Below, piece after piece: positions 41,448 to 50,162 of a stretch of 64,000 bases of DNA. Position 1 is the first letter of the stretch. Each line of letters begins with the position of its first letter. Both the position numbers and the translations under genes were made by a program. This DNA is from Thalassobius sp. I31.1 (GTDB lineage Bacteria; Pseudomonadota; Alphaproteobacteria; Rhodobacterales; Rhodobacteraceae): positions 186,001-250,000 of the forward strand of contig NZ_PWAA01000022.1 in the NCBI RefSeq assembly GCF_003031585.1, in the 5' to 3' direction. Under the pieces are notes generated by a model, which made no database searches, was not told the origin of the DNA, and worked only from the letters and a program-made list of their open reading frames with translations.

Positions 41448-41918
41448 TTACTTGTAATGAATTTCCAGAACTTCATAGCTGCGCAGGCCGCCGGGTGTGC
41501 GAACCTCAACGCTGTCGCCTTCTTCCTTGCCAATCAAACCGCGCGCCAGCGGGGATTTGATGTTCAGCATGCCGCTTTCAATATCCGCTTCGGGTTCGCC
41601 GACGATCTGATAGGTCTTTTCTTCATCCGTATCTTCGTCAAAAATCTTGATGGTCGCGCCAAATTTGATCGCACCGGACAGGGTGGTCGGATCAATGACC
41701 TCTGCAAGGGAAATGATGGCTTCGATCTCTTTGATCCGGCCTTCAATGAAGCTCTGCTTTTCGCGCGCAGAATGATATTCCGCGTTTTCAGACAGGTCCC
41801 CATGTTCACGGGCTTCAGCAATGGCCTTGATCACAGAGGGACGTTCCACTGTCTTCAGGTTTTTCAGTTCTTGCTCAAGAGCGGTGAAACCGCCGCGGGT
41901 CATTGGTATTTTTTCCAT
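41448..41918 (-). CDS. greA: Transcription elongation factor GreA
   Basis: Rescues backtracked RNA polymerase by stimulating transcript cleavage through the secondary channel. 156 residues from the ATG at 41918 ([18 protein letters not shown]). The N-terminal coiled coil has the acidic tip ([19 protein letters not shown]) with the conserved Asp and Glu, and the C-terminal FKBP-like domain ends [20 protein letters not shown] or a close variant. Length matches the family. The open frame reaches 41966 upstream but has no conserved content. Confidence 0.95.
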   Translation of the reverse strand: MEKIPMTRGGFTALEQELKNLKTVERPSVIKAIAEAREHGDLSENAEYHSAREKQSFIEGRIKEIEAIISLAEVIDPTTLSGAIKFGATIKIFDEDTDEEKTYQIVGEPEADIESGMLNIKSPLARGLIGKEEGDSVEVRTPGGLRSYEVLEIHYK

Positions 41919-42197
41919 GATCGACCTGTTATTTTTCTGGTTTGGGTGGATTATCGGCTTTTCCAAAGGAAAAAAGCAACTGAACTGTTTAACCTGAGGG
42001 CGGCAAGTAAAGTCAAGAGGGGGCGGCCCACCTGCGCATGGCTTCAGCGAAATTGTACTCAGTTGACGGTTTACTTATGGTAAATGCCGCCTGAGGGCTA
42101 TTTTACGGCGCGTTTGAATTGACGACAGGTCTGTAAAACCGCTAGGGAATTTCGGAAACAATATTGCGCAGCCGCAAGCGACGTGGAGATGGGTACT

Positions 42198-43835
42198 ATG
42201 GCCGAGATTGAACGCGAGTCGATGGAATATGATGTAGTGATCGTGGGCGCTGGTCCCGCTGGTCTGTCTGCAGCGATCCGTCTGAAACAACTGGATGCCG
42301 ACCTGAACGTCGTTGTTCTTGAAAAAGGCTCCGAAGTTGGCGCCCACATTCTGTCAGGTGCGGTGCTTGATCCATGTGCGCTGAACGAACTGATGCCGGA
42401 CTGGAAAGAAAAGGGCGCGCCGCTGAATACTGCGGTCAAGGAAGATAACTTCCTGATCCTTGGCGAAGCTGGCAAAGCCCGCATCCCGAACTTCCCGATG
42501 CCGCCTTTGATGAACAACCACGGCAACTACATCGTGTCCATGGGCAACGTCTGCCGCTGGATGGCGGAACAAGCCGAAGAACTGGGCGTTGAAATCTTCC
42601 CGGGCATGGCCTGTTCCGAACTGGTGTTTGGCGACAATGGCGAAGTCAAAGGCGTGATTGCCGGTGTCTTCGGTCTGGAAGCCGACGGATCCATTGGTGA
42701 AAACACTGAACCAGGCATGGAACTGCACGGCAAATATGTCTTCCTCTCTGAGGGTGTGCGCGGTTCCCTGTCTAAAGAAGTCATCGCGAAATACGATCTG
42801 GCCGCCAACAGCGACGTTCAGAAATACGGCGTTGGCATGAAAGAGATCTGGGAAATCGACCCTGCTAAGCATTCTGAGGGCACCGTAACCCACACAATGG
42901 GCTGGCCTCTGGGTTCAAACGCGGGCGGCGGGTCCTTCATCTATCACCTGGAAAACAACCAGGTTTATGTCGGCTTCGTGGTTCACCTGAACTACAAGAA
43001 CCCGCATCTCTTCCCTTACATGGAATTCCAGCGCTTCAAGCATCACCCGGAAATCGCCAAGCTGCTGGAAGGCGGCAAACGCGTGGCTTATGGCGCACGT
43101 GCGATTACTGAGGGCGGCTGGCAGTCCCTGCCAAAAACCTGTTTCCCGGGCGGCGCGCTGCTGGGTTGTTCTGCGGGCATGGTTAACGTGCCGCGCATCA
43201 AGGGCAACCACAACGCGATGTATTCCGGCATGCATGCAGCTGAGGCCGCTTATGAAGCGATCAAAGCTGGTCGCGGCGGTGATGAGCTGACAACCTATGA
43301 CGACATGGTCCGTTCCGGCCCAATCGCAGCTGACCTGAAGCCTGTGCGCAACGTGAAAGCCATCTGGTCCAAATTTGGCCTGGTTGCATCCCTGATGTTG
43401 GGTGGCTTTGATATGTGGGTTGCGAACCTCACCGGCTGGAACCCGCTGGGCACCTGGAAGCACGGTAAAAACGATGCCCAGGCGACGGAATCCGCGGATA
43501 AGCACAAGCCGATTGATTACCCAAAACCCGATGGCAAACTCAGCTTTGATCGCCTGACCAACGTCAGTTTCTCCATGACGAACCATGAAGAAAGCCAACC
43601 GGCGCACCTGAAGCTGAAAGACGCAAGCATTCCGATGTCTGTGAACATGCCGCAATTCGCAGAACCTGCGCAGCGCTACTGCCCTGCCGGTGTTTACGAG
43701 GTTGTCGATGGCGATTTTGTCATCAACTTCCAGAACTGCGTGCATTGTAAAACATGTGACATCAAGGACCCAAGCGAGAACATCACATGGACCACGCCAC
43801 AAGGCGGCGACGGCCCGAACTACCCGAACATGTAA
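42198..43835 (+). CDS. Electron transfer flavoprotein-ubiquinone oxidoreductase
   Basis: 545-residue monotopic inner membrane enzyme moving electrons from reduced ETF to ubiquinone. FAD-binding GAGPAGLSAAIRLKQL near the N-terminus, GAHILSGAVLDP, and the C-terminal [4Fe-4S] module with RYCPAGVYEV and NCVHCKTCDIKDPSENI carry the cofactors. Start at 42198 follows GGAGATGG at correct distance; a GTG at 42183 and an ATG at 42189 are upstream. It connects the acyl-CoA dehydrogenase and amino acid oxidation to the respiratory chain. A UUCG-loop terminator follows. Confidence 0.95.
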   Translation: MAEIERESMEYDVVIVGAGPAGLSAAIRLKQLDADLNVVVLEKGSEVGAHILSGAVLDPCALNELMPDWKEKGAPLNTAVKEDNFLILGEAGKARIPNFPMPPLMNNHGNYIVSMGNVCRWMAEQAEELGVEIFPGMACSELVFGDNGEVKGVIAGVFGLEADGSIGENTEPGMELHGKYVFLSEGVRGSLSKEVIAKYDLAANSDVQKYGVGMKEIWEIDPAKHSEGTVTHTMGWPLGSNAGGGSFIYHLENNQVYVGFVVHLNYKNPHLFPYMEFQRFKHHPEIAKLLEGGKRVAYGARAITEGGWQSLPKTCFPGGALLGCSAGMVNVPRIKGNHNAMYSGMHAAEAAYEAIKAGRGGDELTTYDDMVRSGPIAADLKPVRNVKAIWSKFGLVASLMLGGFDMWVANLTGWNPLGTWKHGKNDAQATESADKHKPIDYPKPDGKLSFDRLTNVSFSMTNHEESQPAHLKLKDASIPMSVNMPQFAEPAQRYCPAGVYEVVDGDFVINFQNCVHCKTCDIKDPSENITWTTPQGGDGPNYPNM

Positions 43836-43858
43836 TCCGGGTGACAGATCAGATTTCA

Positions 43859-43885
43859 GGGCTGCCTTCGGGCGGCCCTTTTATT
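43859..43885 (+). terminator. UUCG-loop rho-independent terminator
   Basis: GGGCTGCC-TTCG-GGCGGCCC with one G-U pair and a stable UUCG tetraloop, followed by TTTTATTTT, 24 nt after the ETF-QO stop and touching the 3' end of the convergent TetR gene. Confidence 0.9.
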
Positions 43886-44438
43886 TTATCAACGCCAGAA
43901 CCAAAGCTTTCAGCGTGGCGATAGATTGCATCATGTCTTCGCGGGCCATGCTGTTATATTTCAGCCCCTCAATCGACCAGCTGATGAAATCTGAAACAGC
44001 CAGAGGGCTTGTGCCCTGACGTTGTAATGTGTCGTTCCAGGGCGTGAACAGCGCGGCAATATCTTCGCGAAAAATCGCGCGACAGGCGGCAATTTCGTCA
44101 TGTCCGGCGGGGTTGTGCCCCCGCTCCAGTTCCGCCGCCACCGGCGAGCTGTGCAGAAATTCCCAGGGTGTCAGCGCAAAATGATGCAACAGCACATCCA
44201 GCTTTTCATCAAGCGATGCACAGGCCTGCCAGCCGGTCAGAACAGATTGCCACAAGTCCTCAATATAACTGCGAATAGCCCCCCGCAGAACCGCATCTGT
44301 ATTGGGAAACGCATTATAAACGGTCTGGCGCGAAACCCCGGCTTCGCGTGCAACATCGGTCATGGTTGTCTTTGCCACGCCTTTTTGCTGATAGGCCCGC
44401 ATCGCGGCGCGGGCGATGGATTTCTCTCGTTCATTCAT
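43881..44438 (-). CDS. TetR family transcriptional regulator
   Basis: 185 residues. The N-terminal HTH covers about 25-46 (TMTDVAREAGVSRQTVYNAF), after a first helix REKSIARAAMRAYQQKGVA. The C-terminal ligand domain (50-185) is all helical and variable; it ends with a leucine-rich helix (LKALVLALIK). Start at 44438 (MNEREKSI). It is divergent from the SRPBCC gene and two TetR-sized inverted repeats lie in the shared 82-nt gap, so it most likely controls both. Ligand unknown. Confidence 0.88.
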   Translation of the reverse strand: MNEREKSIARAAMRAYQQKGVAKTTMTDVAREAGVSRQTVYNAFPNTDAVLRGAIRSYIEDLWQSVLTGWQACASLDEKLDVLLHHFALTPWEFLHSSPVAAELERGHNPAGHDEIAACRAIFREDIAALFTPWNDTLQRQGTSPLAVSDFISWSIEGLKYNSMAREDMMQSIATLKALVLALIK

Positions 44439-44448
44439 AGCGGGGATC

Positions 44449-44473
44449 TTGACAAACACAGCGATAATGTCAA
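44449..44473. promoter_or_regulatory. Operator-like inverted repeat 1 (TTGACA-N13-TGTCAA)
   Basis: Perfect 6-bp arms TTGACA and TGTCAA with a 13-nt spacer, 11 nt upstream of the TetR start codon. The left arm also matches a -35 hexamer reading toward the SRPBCC gene, so binding would occlude the promoter. Confidence 0.55.
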
Positions 44474-44474
44474 T

Positions 44475-44499
44475 TTTACAAATCAGTCAAAAATGTAAA
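44475..44499. promoter_or_regulatory. Operator-like inverted repeat 2 (TTTACA-N13-TGTAAA)
   Basis: Same architecture as the repeat at 44449-44473, with arms TTTACA and TGTAAA and the same 13-nt spacer, starting 26 bp later. Both halves share the TKTMA/TxTAAA-like ends expected of a TetR pair of sites. Confidence 0.5.
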
Positions 44500-44520
44500 G
44501 ATTTCCCGGAAGGATTCCAT

Positions 44521-44994
44521 ATGGACCAGGTAGAAAAGATCGGTTTTTCACATTACCGCATCCACACATCAATTGAGATCGACGCAACACCAGAACAGGT
44601 CTGGGCTGTGCTTGTTGATACAAAGGCCTATGAAAACTGGGCTGCTTTTATGGTCGCTATTGGTGGGGAAATCGAAGATGGAAACACGATCACCGTTGAT
44701 TTTCAGCTGAACCCGGCCAGGCCAAAGCGGGTCACAATTGATCACCGGATCGAAGTGACGGCCGGTCAGGAATTCTTCTGGGCAGAAAAGGGGCCAGGGG
44801 GGATTTGTGACGATCATCACTTCCGGATTGAAGCAACCTCTGACGGTCGCACCCGTTTTGTGCAAAGTGATGAAATTAAGAAGGGTCTGACCTGGTTGAT
44901 GGGCTGGAAACTGTCGGCGATTTACCGGGATGGGTATCAGGCGTTTAATCAGGCCCTGAAGCAGGAAGCCGAACGCCGGGCACAGGCCAGCTGA
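44521..44994 (+). CDS. SRPBCC domain-containing protein
   Basis: 157 residues of the START/SRPBCC lipid- or ligand-binding fold: HTSIEIDATPEQVWAVLVDT, then KAYENWAAFMVAIGGEIEDG, and a C-terminal amphipathic helix (GMGWKLSAIYRDGYQAFNQA or near it). GGAAGGA precedes the ATG at 44521. Members bind hydrophobic ligands or act as small hydrolases or cyclases. Control by the divergent TetR regulator is likely from the operator pair. Substrate unknown. Confidence 0.87.
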   Translation: MDQVEKIGFSHYRIHTSIEIDATPEQVWAVLVDTKAYENWAAFMVAIGGEIEDGNTITVDFQLNPARPKRVTIDHRIEVTAGQEFFWAEKGPGGICDDHHFRIEATSDGRTRFVQSDEIKKGLTWLMGWKLSAIYRDGYQAFNQALKQEAERRAQAS

Positions 44995-45051
44995 CGCAGG
45001 GCAGGGCTGTTGGGACGTCTGAACCACCGGTTAAACCCCCGGCCGCCGTAT

Positions 45052-45090
45052 ATGCATAAGATGTGCATGCTTTGTGCATAGATTGTGCAT
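45052..45090. repeat. Four TGCAT repeats spaced exactly 11 bp
   Basis: RTGCAT begins at 45052, 45063, 45074 and 45085: ATGCAT, GTGCAT, GTGCAT, GTGCAT, each one helical turn apart. The array lies 103-141 nt upstream of the TPR protein start. It resembles iterated binding sites on one DNA face and is not explained by any coding frame. Confidence 0.7.
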
Positions 45091-45192
45091 GGCGTATTCT
45101 GCCTGTTTTTACCGGTTTTCCGCCCTGCCATTGCCTTTCGCAGGAACAGCACTTAGCTTGTCTTAAGTGATCTGAAATCAGCCGGAGCTTCC

Positions 45193-46902
45193 ATGTTCAG
45201 AACCCTCATCGCGGCCCTGTTCGCCAGCACTGTGATCCTGCCCACCGCAAGCTATTCCGAAGGCCTTGCCGGTGCCTATCTTGCGGCGCGTCAGGCCAGC
45301 TTTTATTCCGATTATGCGCAGGCCGCTGACTGGTATTCCCGGGCACTTATTCAGGATCCGCAAAATCCGGTGCTTCAGGAAAATGCGCTGACGGCCTGGG
45401 TCGGACTTGCTGATTTTGAACAGGCGATTGCCATCAGTCAGGTGATGCGTGGCGCCGGGTTTGATACGCAACAGACCAGCATTCTCACCGTGGCTGATCT
45501 GGGTGCGCAACAGGAATTTGAAACCCTGCTTGAAACCTATCAGGGTGCTGTAAATATTGGCCCGCTTGTGGATGGTCTGGTGACCTCCTGGGCGCTGGTT
45601 GGTGCAGGTCAGATGTCCGCAGCACTTGAAGGTTTTGATGCGGTATCCGAAGAAGAATTAACCCGGGCTTTTGGCCTGTATCACAAGGCGTTAGCCCTTG
45701 CGCAGGTGGGCGATTATGAAGGCGCGGATGGCATTCTGTCAGGTCGGTATTCCGGCGCAATCCCAGCCACGGTCAACGGCATTCTGACCCATGTTGAAGT
45801 ACTCAGTCAGCTGGAACGCAATGCCGATGCGCTTGAACTTCTGCAAAGTATTTTTGGCCATTCCACAGATCCGGTCATCACTCAGATGACAGCCACACTG
45901 GAAGCGGGTGACACCCTGCCACTTTCTGTTGCCACGTCAGCATCCGAAGGTCTGGCCGAAGTGTTCTTTTCCGTCGCGGGCGTACTCGAAAGCGAAGCGG
46001 CCCCGGCCTATGCGTTGCTGTTCTCGCGCACCGCAGAACACCTGAACCCGCGCAGTGTGCCCGCCATGCTTTTGTCCGCGTCTTTGCTGGAAAAGCTGGA
46101 ACAATATGATCTGGCAAACACGACCTATGATCGTGTGCCCCGCAGCCACCCGTCTTTCCACGAAGCCGAAATCGGCCGCGCCGAAGCCCTGCGTCAGTCC
46201 GGCAAAGATGATGCGGCGATCGAGGCTTTGCGCCAGCTCGCAGAAACCCGATTTGACCTGCCCGTCGCGCATTCCGCCCTTGGTGATGCCCTGCGTTCCA
46301 TGGAACGTTTTGAAGAAGCAAGTGCCGCCTATGACAACGCCATCGCGCTGTTTGGGGATCCGGAACCAGGCCACTGGGGTGCCTATTACACACGGGGTAT
46401 TACCCTGGAACGTCAGGACCGCTGGGAAGAGGCCGAAGCTGATTTCCGCTTTGCGCTGGAACTCTCTCCGGGTCAGCCGTTTGTGCTGAACTATCTGGGA
46501 TATTCTCTGGTTGAGAAACGTGAAAACCTGGATGAAGCGCTTGCGATGATCGAACAGGCCGTCGAAGCCCGCCCGGATGATGGCTATATCACCGATTCCC
46601 TGGGCTGGGTGCTGTATCGCCTGGGCCGCTATGACGAAGCCGTTGGTCATATGGAACGCGCCGCCGAACTTGAACCCGTTGATCCTGTGGTCTCTGACCA
46701 TCTGGGGGATGTGCTGTGGGCGGTTGGCCGTCAGCGCGAAGCAGTGTTTCAGTGGAAGCGCGCCCTGTCTTTTGTGAACCCGGATGAGGTAAACCCCGAA
46801 GCCGATCCTGATCGCATCCGTCGCAAGCTGGATGTTGGTCTTGATGTGGTTCTGGAAGAAGAGGGCGCAGATCCCCTCGCCGTTGCTGGCAGTGACGACT
46901 GA
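45193..46902 (+). CDS. Exported tetratricopeptide repeat protein
   Basis: 569 residues with a signal peptide (MFRTLIAALFASTVILPTASY, trimmed) and TPR helices along most of the length. Clear repeats include ASFYSDYAQAADWYSRALIQ, SAYDNAIALFGDPEPGHWGA and DSLGWVLYRLGRYDEAVGHM followed by ERAAELEPVDPVVSDHLGDV. Such proteins usually scaffold envelope or secretion complexes. The phased TGCAT repeats lie in its promoter region. Its stop overlaps the ispE start by 11 nt, which places ispE under the same promoter. Partner proteins unknown. Confidence 0.88.
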   Translation: MFRTLIAALFASTVILPTASYSEGLAGAYLAARQASFYSDYAQAADWYSRALIQDPQNPVLQENALTAWVGLADFEQAIAISQVMRGAGFDTQQTSILTVADLGAQQEFETLLETYQGAVNIGPLVDGLVTSWALVGAGQMSAALEGFDAVSEEELTRAFGLYHKALALAQVGDYEGADGILSGRYSGAIPATVNGILTHVEVLSQLERNADALELLQSIFGHSTDPVITQMTATLEAGDTLPLSVATSASEGLAEVFFSVAGVLESEAAPAYALLFSRTAEHLNPRSVPAMLLSASLLEKLEQYDLANTTYDRVPRSHPSFHEAEIGRAEALRQSGKDDAAIEALRQLAETRFDLPVAHSALGDALRSMERFEEASAAYDNAIALFGDPEPGHWGAYYTRGITLERQDRWEEAEADFRFALELSPGQPFVLNYLGYSLVEKRENLDEALAMIEQAVEARPDDGYITDSLGWVLYRLGRYDEAVGHMERAAELEPVDPVVSDHLGDVLWAVGRQREAVFQWKRALSFVNPDEVNPEADPDRIRRKLDVGLDVVLEEEGADPLAVAGSDD

Positions 46903-47743
46903 CGTTTCGCCGGGTTTTGCCCCGGCTAAGGTTAATCTTGCCCTTCACGTGACCGGCCAGCGGGCCGACGGCTATCACCTGCTTGATACGCTGGTGGCGT
47001 TTGCATCTGTCGGGGATCAATTGACGGCGGAACCAGCCGGCGCGTTTTCCCTGCGGGTTTCCGGCCCGGAAGGGGCGGGGGTGCCGGAAGATGATAGCAA
47101 TCTGGTCCTGCGCGCCGCCCGTCTGTGCCGGGGGGAACCTCGCAAATTTCACCTGGAAAAACACCTGCCGACGGCATCTGGCATTGGTGGTGGGTCTTCT
47201 GATGCCGCTGCCGCTGTGCGTCTGATGCAGGGCGATTATGACGCTGCCAATATGCTGATACTTGGCGCAGATATTCCCATGTGCCTGAACCCGGTTGCCG
47301 CCCGCGTGCAGGGCATTGGCGAAGAGATCACACCTCTGCCGACTTTCCCGGAAATGCACGCTGTTCTGGTCAATCCGCGGGTGGCCGTATCAACCCCACC
47401 GGTTTTTAAAGCTTTGGCGAATAAGAATAATCCGCCTTTGACCACCCTTCCGGGAAAACCCGAAGAGTTTCTGTCCTGGCTTATGGATCAGCGCAACGAT
47501 CTTCAGGCCCCGGCAGAAATGCTTTTTCCTGAAATCACGCAGACAATCAACGCGTTGCAGGCCAGCGGGCCGCAACTTGCCCGCATGTCCGGCTCTGGTG
47601 CGACATGCTTTGCGATCTATGAAAGTCAGGAACAGGCAGAGGCCGCCGCAACCGATTTGCAGCAGGCCCATCCCGAATGGTGGATCAAACCCTGCGTGCT
47701 TGGATCAGCGCAGACGCGCGACCACGTAATCGGCGATATCTGA
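46892..47743 (+). CDS. ispE: 4-diphosphocytidyl-2-C-methyl-D-erythritol kinase
   Basis: GHMP kinase of the non-mevalonate isoprenoid pathway, phosphorylating CDP-ME at the 2-position. 283 residues from a GTG at 46892 (VTTDVSPGFAPAKVNLALHV); a TTG 9 nt upstream is the only other sensible start. FAPAKVNLALHVTGQRADGY, the ATP loop PTASGIGGGSSDAAAAV and the C-terminal MSGSGATCFAIYES are typical. The start lies inside the TPR gene end. Its 3' end overlaps the convergent polyprenyl synthase gene by 39 nt. It supplies precursors for the same quinone tail that synthase and UbiA use. Confidence 0.93.
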   Translation: MTTDVSPGFAPAKVNLALHVTGQRADGYHLLDTLVAFASVGDQLTAEPAGAFSLRVSGPEGAGVPEDDSNLVLRAARLCRGEPRKFHLEKHLPTASGIGGGSSDAAAAVRLMQGDYDAANMLILGADIPMCLNPVAARVQGIGEEITPLPTFPEMHAVLVNPRVAVSTPPVFKALANKNNPPLTTLPGKPEEFLSWLMDQRNDLQAPAEMLFPEITQTINALQASGPQLARMSGSGATCFAIYESQEQAEAAATDLQQAHPEWWIKPCVLGSAQTRDHVIGDI

Positions 47744-48694
47744 CAGCATCTGACGCAATTCGTGATCGGGCAGAACGGACAGGGCATCCTTCGCCTGATC
47801 CGCCCATTTCAGGGCCTCTGTACGGGTGTCTTCCATGGCGTTATGCTTTTTCAGAAGCTCCAGCGCGGTTTCAAGATCACCGTCCTGCTGATTGCCTTTT
47901 TCGATCGTGCGCTTCCAGAAGTCACGCTCCGTATCATCCGCCGCAGCCACGGCTTTAATCACCGGCAGGGTCAGTTTGCGTTCACGGAAATCATCGCCGA
48001 TGTTTTTGCCTGTCGCGTCAGAACCCCAGTAATCCAGCAGATCATCAACAATCTGAAAGCTGATCCCAAGTGCGTCGCCATAGTCAAACAGCGCCTGTGT
48101 GGTCGCATCATCCGCACCGGCAATCACGCCGCCAACCTCAGTTGCAGCAGAAAACAGGGCCGCGGTTTTGCCACGGACAACCTGCAGATAGATCGCCTCG
48201 CTGGTGGACAAATCCTGTGCTGCGGTCAGCTGCAGAACTTCGCCCTCGGCAATGGTGGCCGACGCATTTGCCAGAATGTCCAGAACCCGCAGAGATCCGG
48301 TTTCAACCATCAGCTGGAAGCTGCGGGAAAACAGGTAATCACCCACAAGCACGCTGGATTTATTGTCCCACAGCAGGTTCGCGGTTGGACGTCCCCGGCG
48401 CTGCCCGCTTTCATCAACCACATCATCATGCAAAAGGGTCGCGGTGTGAATGAATTCCACCGTCGCCGCCAGTTTCACATGGTGATCGCCCTGATAGCCA
48501 CACAAATGCGCCGCCGCCAGTGTCAGCATCGGGCGCAGGCGTTTGCCGCCTGCTTCAACCAGATGCGCGGTCACTTCCGGAATACGCGGTGCATGTTCCG
48601 ACGCCATGCGTTTGCGGATCAGCACATTCACGGCGTCCATATCATCCGCCAGAAAGCGGGCCAGGCGGTCATGTGGTTTTACGGAAGCATCCAT
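47705..48694 (-). CDS. Polyprenyl diphosphate synthase (quinone side chain)
   Basis: 329-residue trans-prenyltransferase making the C40-C50 tail of ubiquinone. The first Asp-rich motif is TATLLHDDVVDESGQRRGRP and the second GISFQIVDDLLDYWGS; GGKRLRPMLTLAAAHLCGY precedes them. The residues before the first DDxxD (small side chains) favour a long product; octaprenyl or decaprenyl cannot be decided. Start at 48694 (MDASVKPHDRLA), with alternative ATGs at 48700 and 48736. It may supply UbiA, encoded at 8.1-9.1 kb. Divergent from DUF2007. Confidence 0.93.
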   Translation of the reverse strand: MDASVKPHDRLARFLADDMDAVNVLIRKRMASEHAPRIPEVTAHLVEAGGKRLRPMLTLAAAHLCGYQGDHHVKLAATVEFIHTATLLHDDVVDESGQRRGRPTANLLWDNKSSVLVGDYLFSRSFQLMVETGSLRVLDILANASATIAEGEVLQLTAAQDLSTSEAIYLQVVRGKTAALFSAATEVGGVIAGADDATTQALFDYGDALGISFQIVDDLLDYWGSDATGKNIGDDFRERKLTLPVIKAVAAADDTERDFWKRTIEKGNQQDGDLETALELLKKHNAMEDTRTEALKWADQAKDALSVLPDHELRQMLSDIADYVVARLR

Positions 48695-48765
48695 GGGCAT
48701 CAAAACTCTGCTTTTTTCCGGTCTGGCGCTCGACATTTCAGCGCAACTGCCGTTATCTCATCCAT

Positions 48766-48996
48766 ATGAAAGAACTCCTGCGTACCACAGACCCGACGAT
48801 CATCGCATTCGCCCAGGCGCTCCTTCAGGGGGAGGGTATAGACTGCTTTGAAATGGACGTAAATATCAGCGTTCTGGAAGGGTCTATTGGCATATTGCCG
48901 CGCCGCCTGATGGTGCGATCTGATGATCATGCCCAGGCCACAGTTATCCTGAAAGACAATGATGTCGACTTCGGAATTACAACAGCATTTTCCTGA
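48766..48996 (+). CDS. DUF2007 family protein
   Basis: 76 residues, soluble, ferredoxin-like fold predicted from the pattern. MKELLRTTDPTIIAFAQALL, GEGIDCFEMDVNISVLEG and PRRLMVRSDDHAQATVILKD are the usual DUF2007 stretches: a short domain thought to bind a small ligand or signal. It is divergent from the polyprenyl synthase gene and its 3' end overlaps the methyltransferase start by 35-38 nt. No function known. Confidence 0.85.
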   Translation: MKELLRTTDPTIIAFAQALLQGEGIDCFEMDVNISVLEGSIGILPRRLMVRSDDHAQATVILKDNDVDFGITTAFS

Positions 48997-49741
48997 TGGA
49001 TTGACCGACGACGGGTTCCTGTCTGGCCGGCTGCAGATCCTGCAACCGCGACAAGGTTATCGTGCGGGGGCTGATCCTGTTTTGCTTGCGGCGGCCTGCC
49101 CGGCAAAGTCAGGTCAAAGCGTGCTTGAAGCCGGATGTGGGGCAGGGGTGGCGTCCCTTTGTCTTGGGGCGCGGGTTGCTGAACTGTCCCTCACCGGGGT
49201 GGAACTTCAGGAAAAATACGCGGCACTTGCACAGGAAAACGCATCCCGCAATGAACAGGCGCTGACGGTTTACAATGCGGATATTTCCGCCATTCCGGCA
49301 GAATTGAAAGCGCGCAGTTTTGATCAGGTGATTATGAACCCGCCGTTCTTTGATCGTTCCCGTGGGTCATCCGCGCCGGATGCTGGCAAAGATATTGCGC
49401 TGGCCGGTGAAACCCCGTCAGAGGCCTGGATCGACCTTGCCGCGCGCCGCCTGAAACCCAAAGGTTATCTGACGCTGATCCAGGATATCCGCCGTTTGCC
49501 CGATGTGCTGGCTGCAACCCTGTCGCGTCTGGGCAGCGTGGAAATTCTGCCCATTTCCGCCCGCACAGGCCGGAAGGCGCATCTGTTTCTTATGCGTGCC
49601 CGCAAAGAAGGGCGCGCCGATTTTATCCTGCATGCGCCGCTGATCACCCACCTTGGGTCACAGCATGAAAAAGACGGTGAAAGCTACACGGATCAGATTC
49701 GTTCAATTTTACGCGATAGTTCGGTGCTTAAATTCCCCTGA
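48962..49741 (+). CDS. tRNA1(Val) (adenine(37)-N6)-methyltransferase-like protein
   Basis: 259-residue class I AdoMet methyltransferase of the YfiC/TrmN6 group. The AdoMet loop is VLEAGCGAGVASLCLGARV and the catalytic NPPF motif lies in QVIMNPPFFDRSRG, as in N6-adenine enzymes. GYRAGADPVLLAAACPAKSG at the N-terminus matches the group. Two adjacent ATGs exist at 48959 and 48962. The overlap with DUF2007 indicates coupling. The target (tRNA or rRNA) is inferred from the group and not certain. Confidence 0.88.
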   Translation: MSTSELQQHFPDGLTDDGFLSGRLQILQPRQGYRAGADPVLLAAACPAKSGQSVLEAGCGAGVASLCLGARVAELSLTGVELQEKYAALAQENASRNEQALTVYNADISAIPAELKARSFDQVIMNPPFFDRSRGSSAPDAGKDIALAGETPSEAWIDLAARRLKPKGYLTLIQDIRRLPDVLAATLSRLGSVEILPISARTGRKAHLFLMRARKEGRADFILHAPLITHLGSQHEKDGESYTDQIRSILRDSSVLKFP

Positions 49742-49878
49742 AATTAACTTTCGCGTAATAATGTTGCCAGATATATCGGCGGAAAACCGTTTATCGACGC
49801 AAATTTGCTGCGTTGCAACGTGACACGACTCATTTTCTATGGTCGACTAAATCTGTAACTTGGTAACGGAGGATCGCC

Positions 49879-50046
49879 ATGAGTAAGAGTTCGCATATCC
49901 AGGAACTCCACCGTAAACACCAATCTCTTTCTGAAAAAGTTGACCAGGAACAACGACATCCTGCAGCTGACCCGATGGACATCGCGGCAATGAAGAAAGA
50001 AAAACTGCGCCTCAAGGAAGAAATATCCCGACTGTCCACTGCGTGA
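49879..50046 (+). CDS. YdcH family (DUF465) small protein
   Basis: 55 residues, highly charged helical hairpin: MSKSSHIQELHRKHQSLSEK, a Pro-containing turn (RHPAADPMDIAAMKK) and KLRLKEEISRL. This is the YdcH/DUF465 pattern, widespread and uncharacterised, often needed for normal growth. The ribosome site AACGGAGGA is strong. It stands alone with its own promoter region (137 nt upstream) and a strong terminator downstream, which suggests high expression. Confidence 0.85.
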   Translation: MSKSSHIQELHRKHQSLSEKVDQEQRHPAADPMDIAAMKKEKLRLKEEISRLSTA

Positions 50047-50116
50047 CAGCATCCCCCTGCCGGGCGGGATGGACCACGACATTCACTCGCCCTGCAGAAC
50101 AGGCGTTTAGAATACA

Positions 50117-50148
50117 AAAGGGCAGCCAATTGGCCGCCCTTCTTTTTT
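50117..50148. terminator. Terminator between YdcH and phaB
   Basis: GGGCaGCCAATTGGCcGCCC stem with AAAAGG before it and CTTCTTTTTT after it. It serves the plus-strand YdcH gene and, with its A-run on the left, could also serve the converging phaB transcript. Confidence 0.88.
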
Positions 50149-50162
50149 GTCAGATGTTTCGC

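Noticed and set aside
42063-42147. Promoter-like TTGACG sites upstream of ETF-QO
   Set aside because: The -35-like hexamers lack a convincing -10 at proper spacing, so no promoter is called.
41919-42197. Possible gene in the greA/ETF-QO intergenic gap
   Set aside because: Short frames only, no ribosome site or recognisable product; the gap presumably holds both divergent promoters.
49799-49817. GCAAATTTGC and GTTGCAAC palindromes before the YdcH gene
   Set aside because: Short, simple palindromes expected by chance; no related copies nearby.
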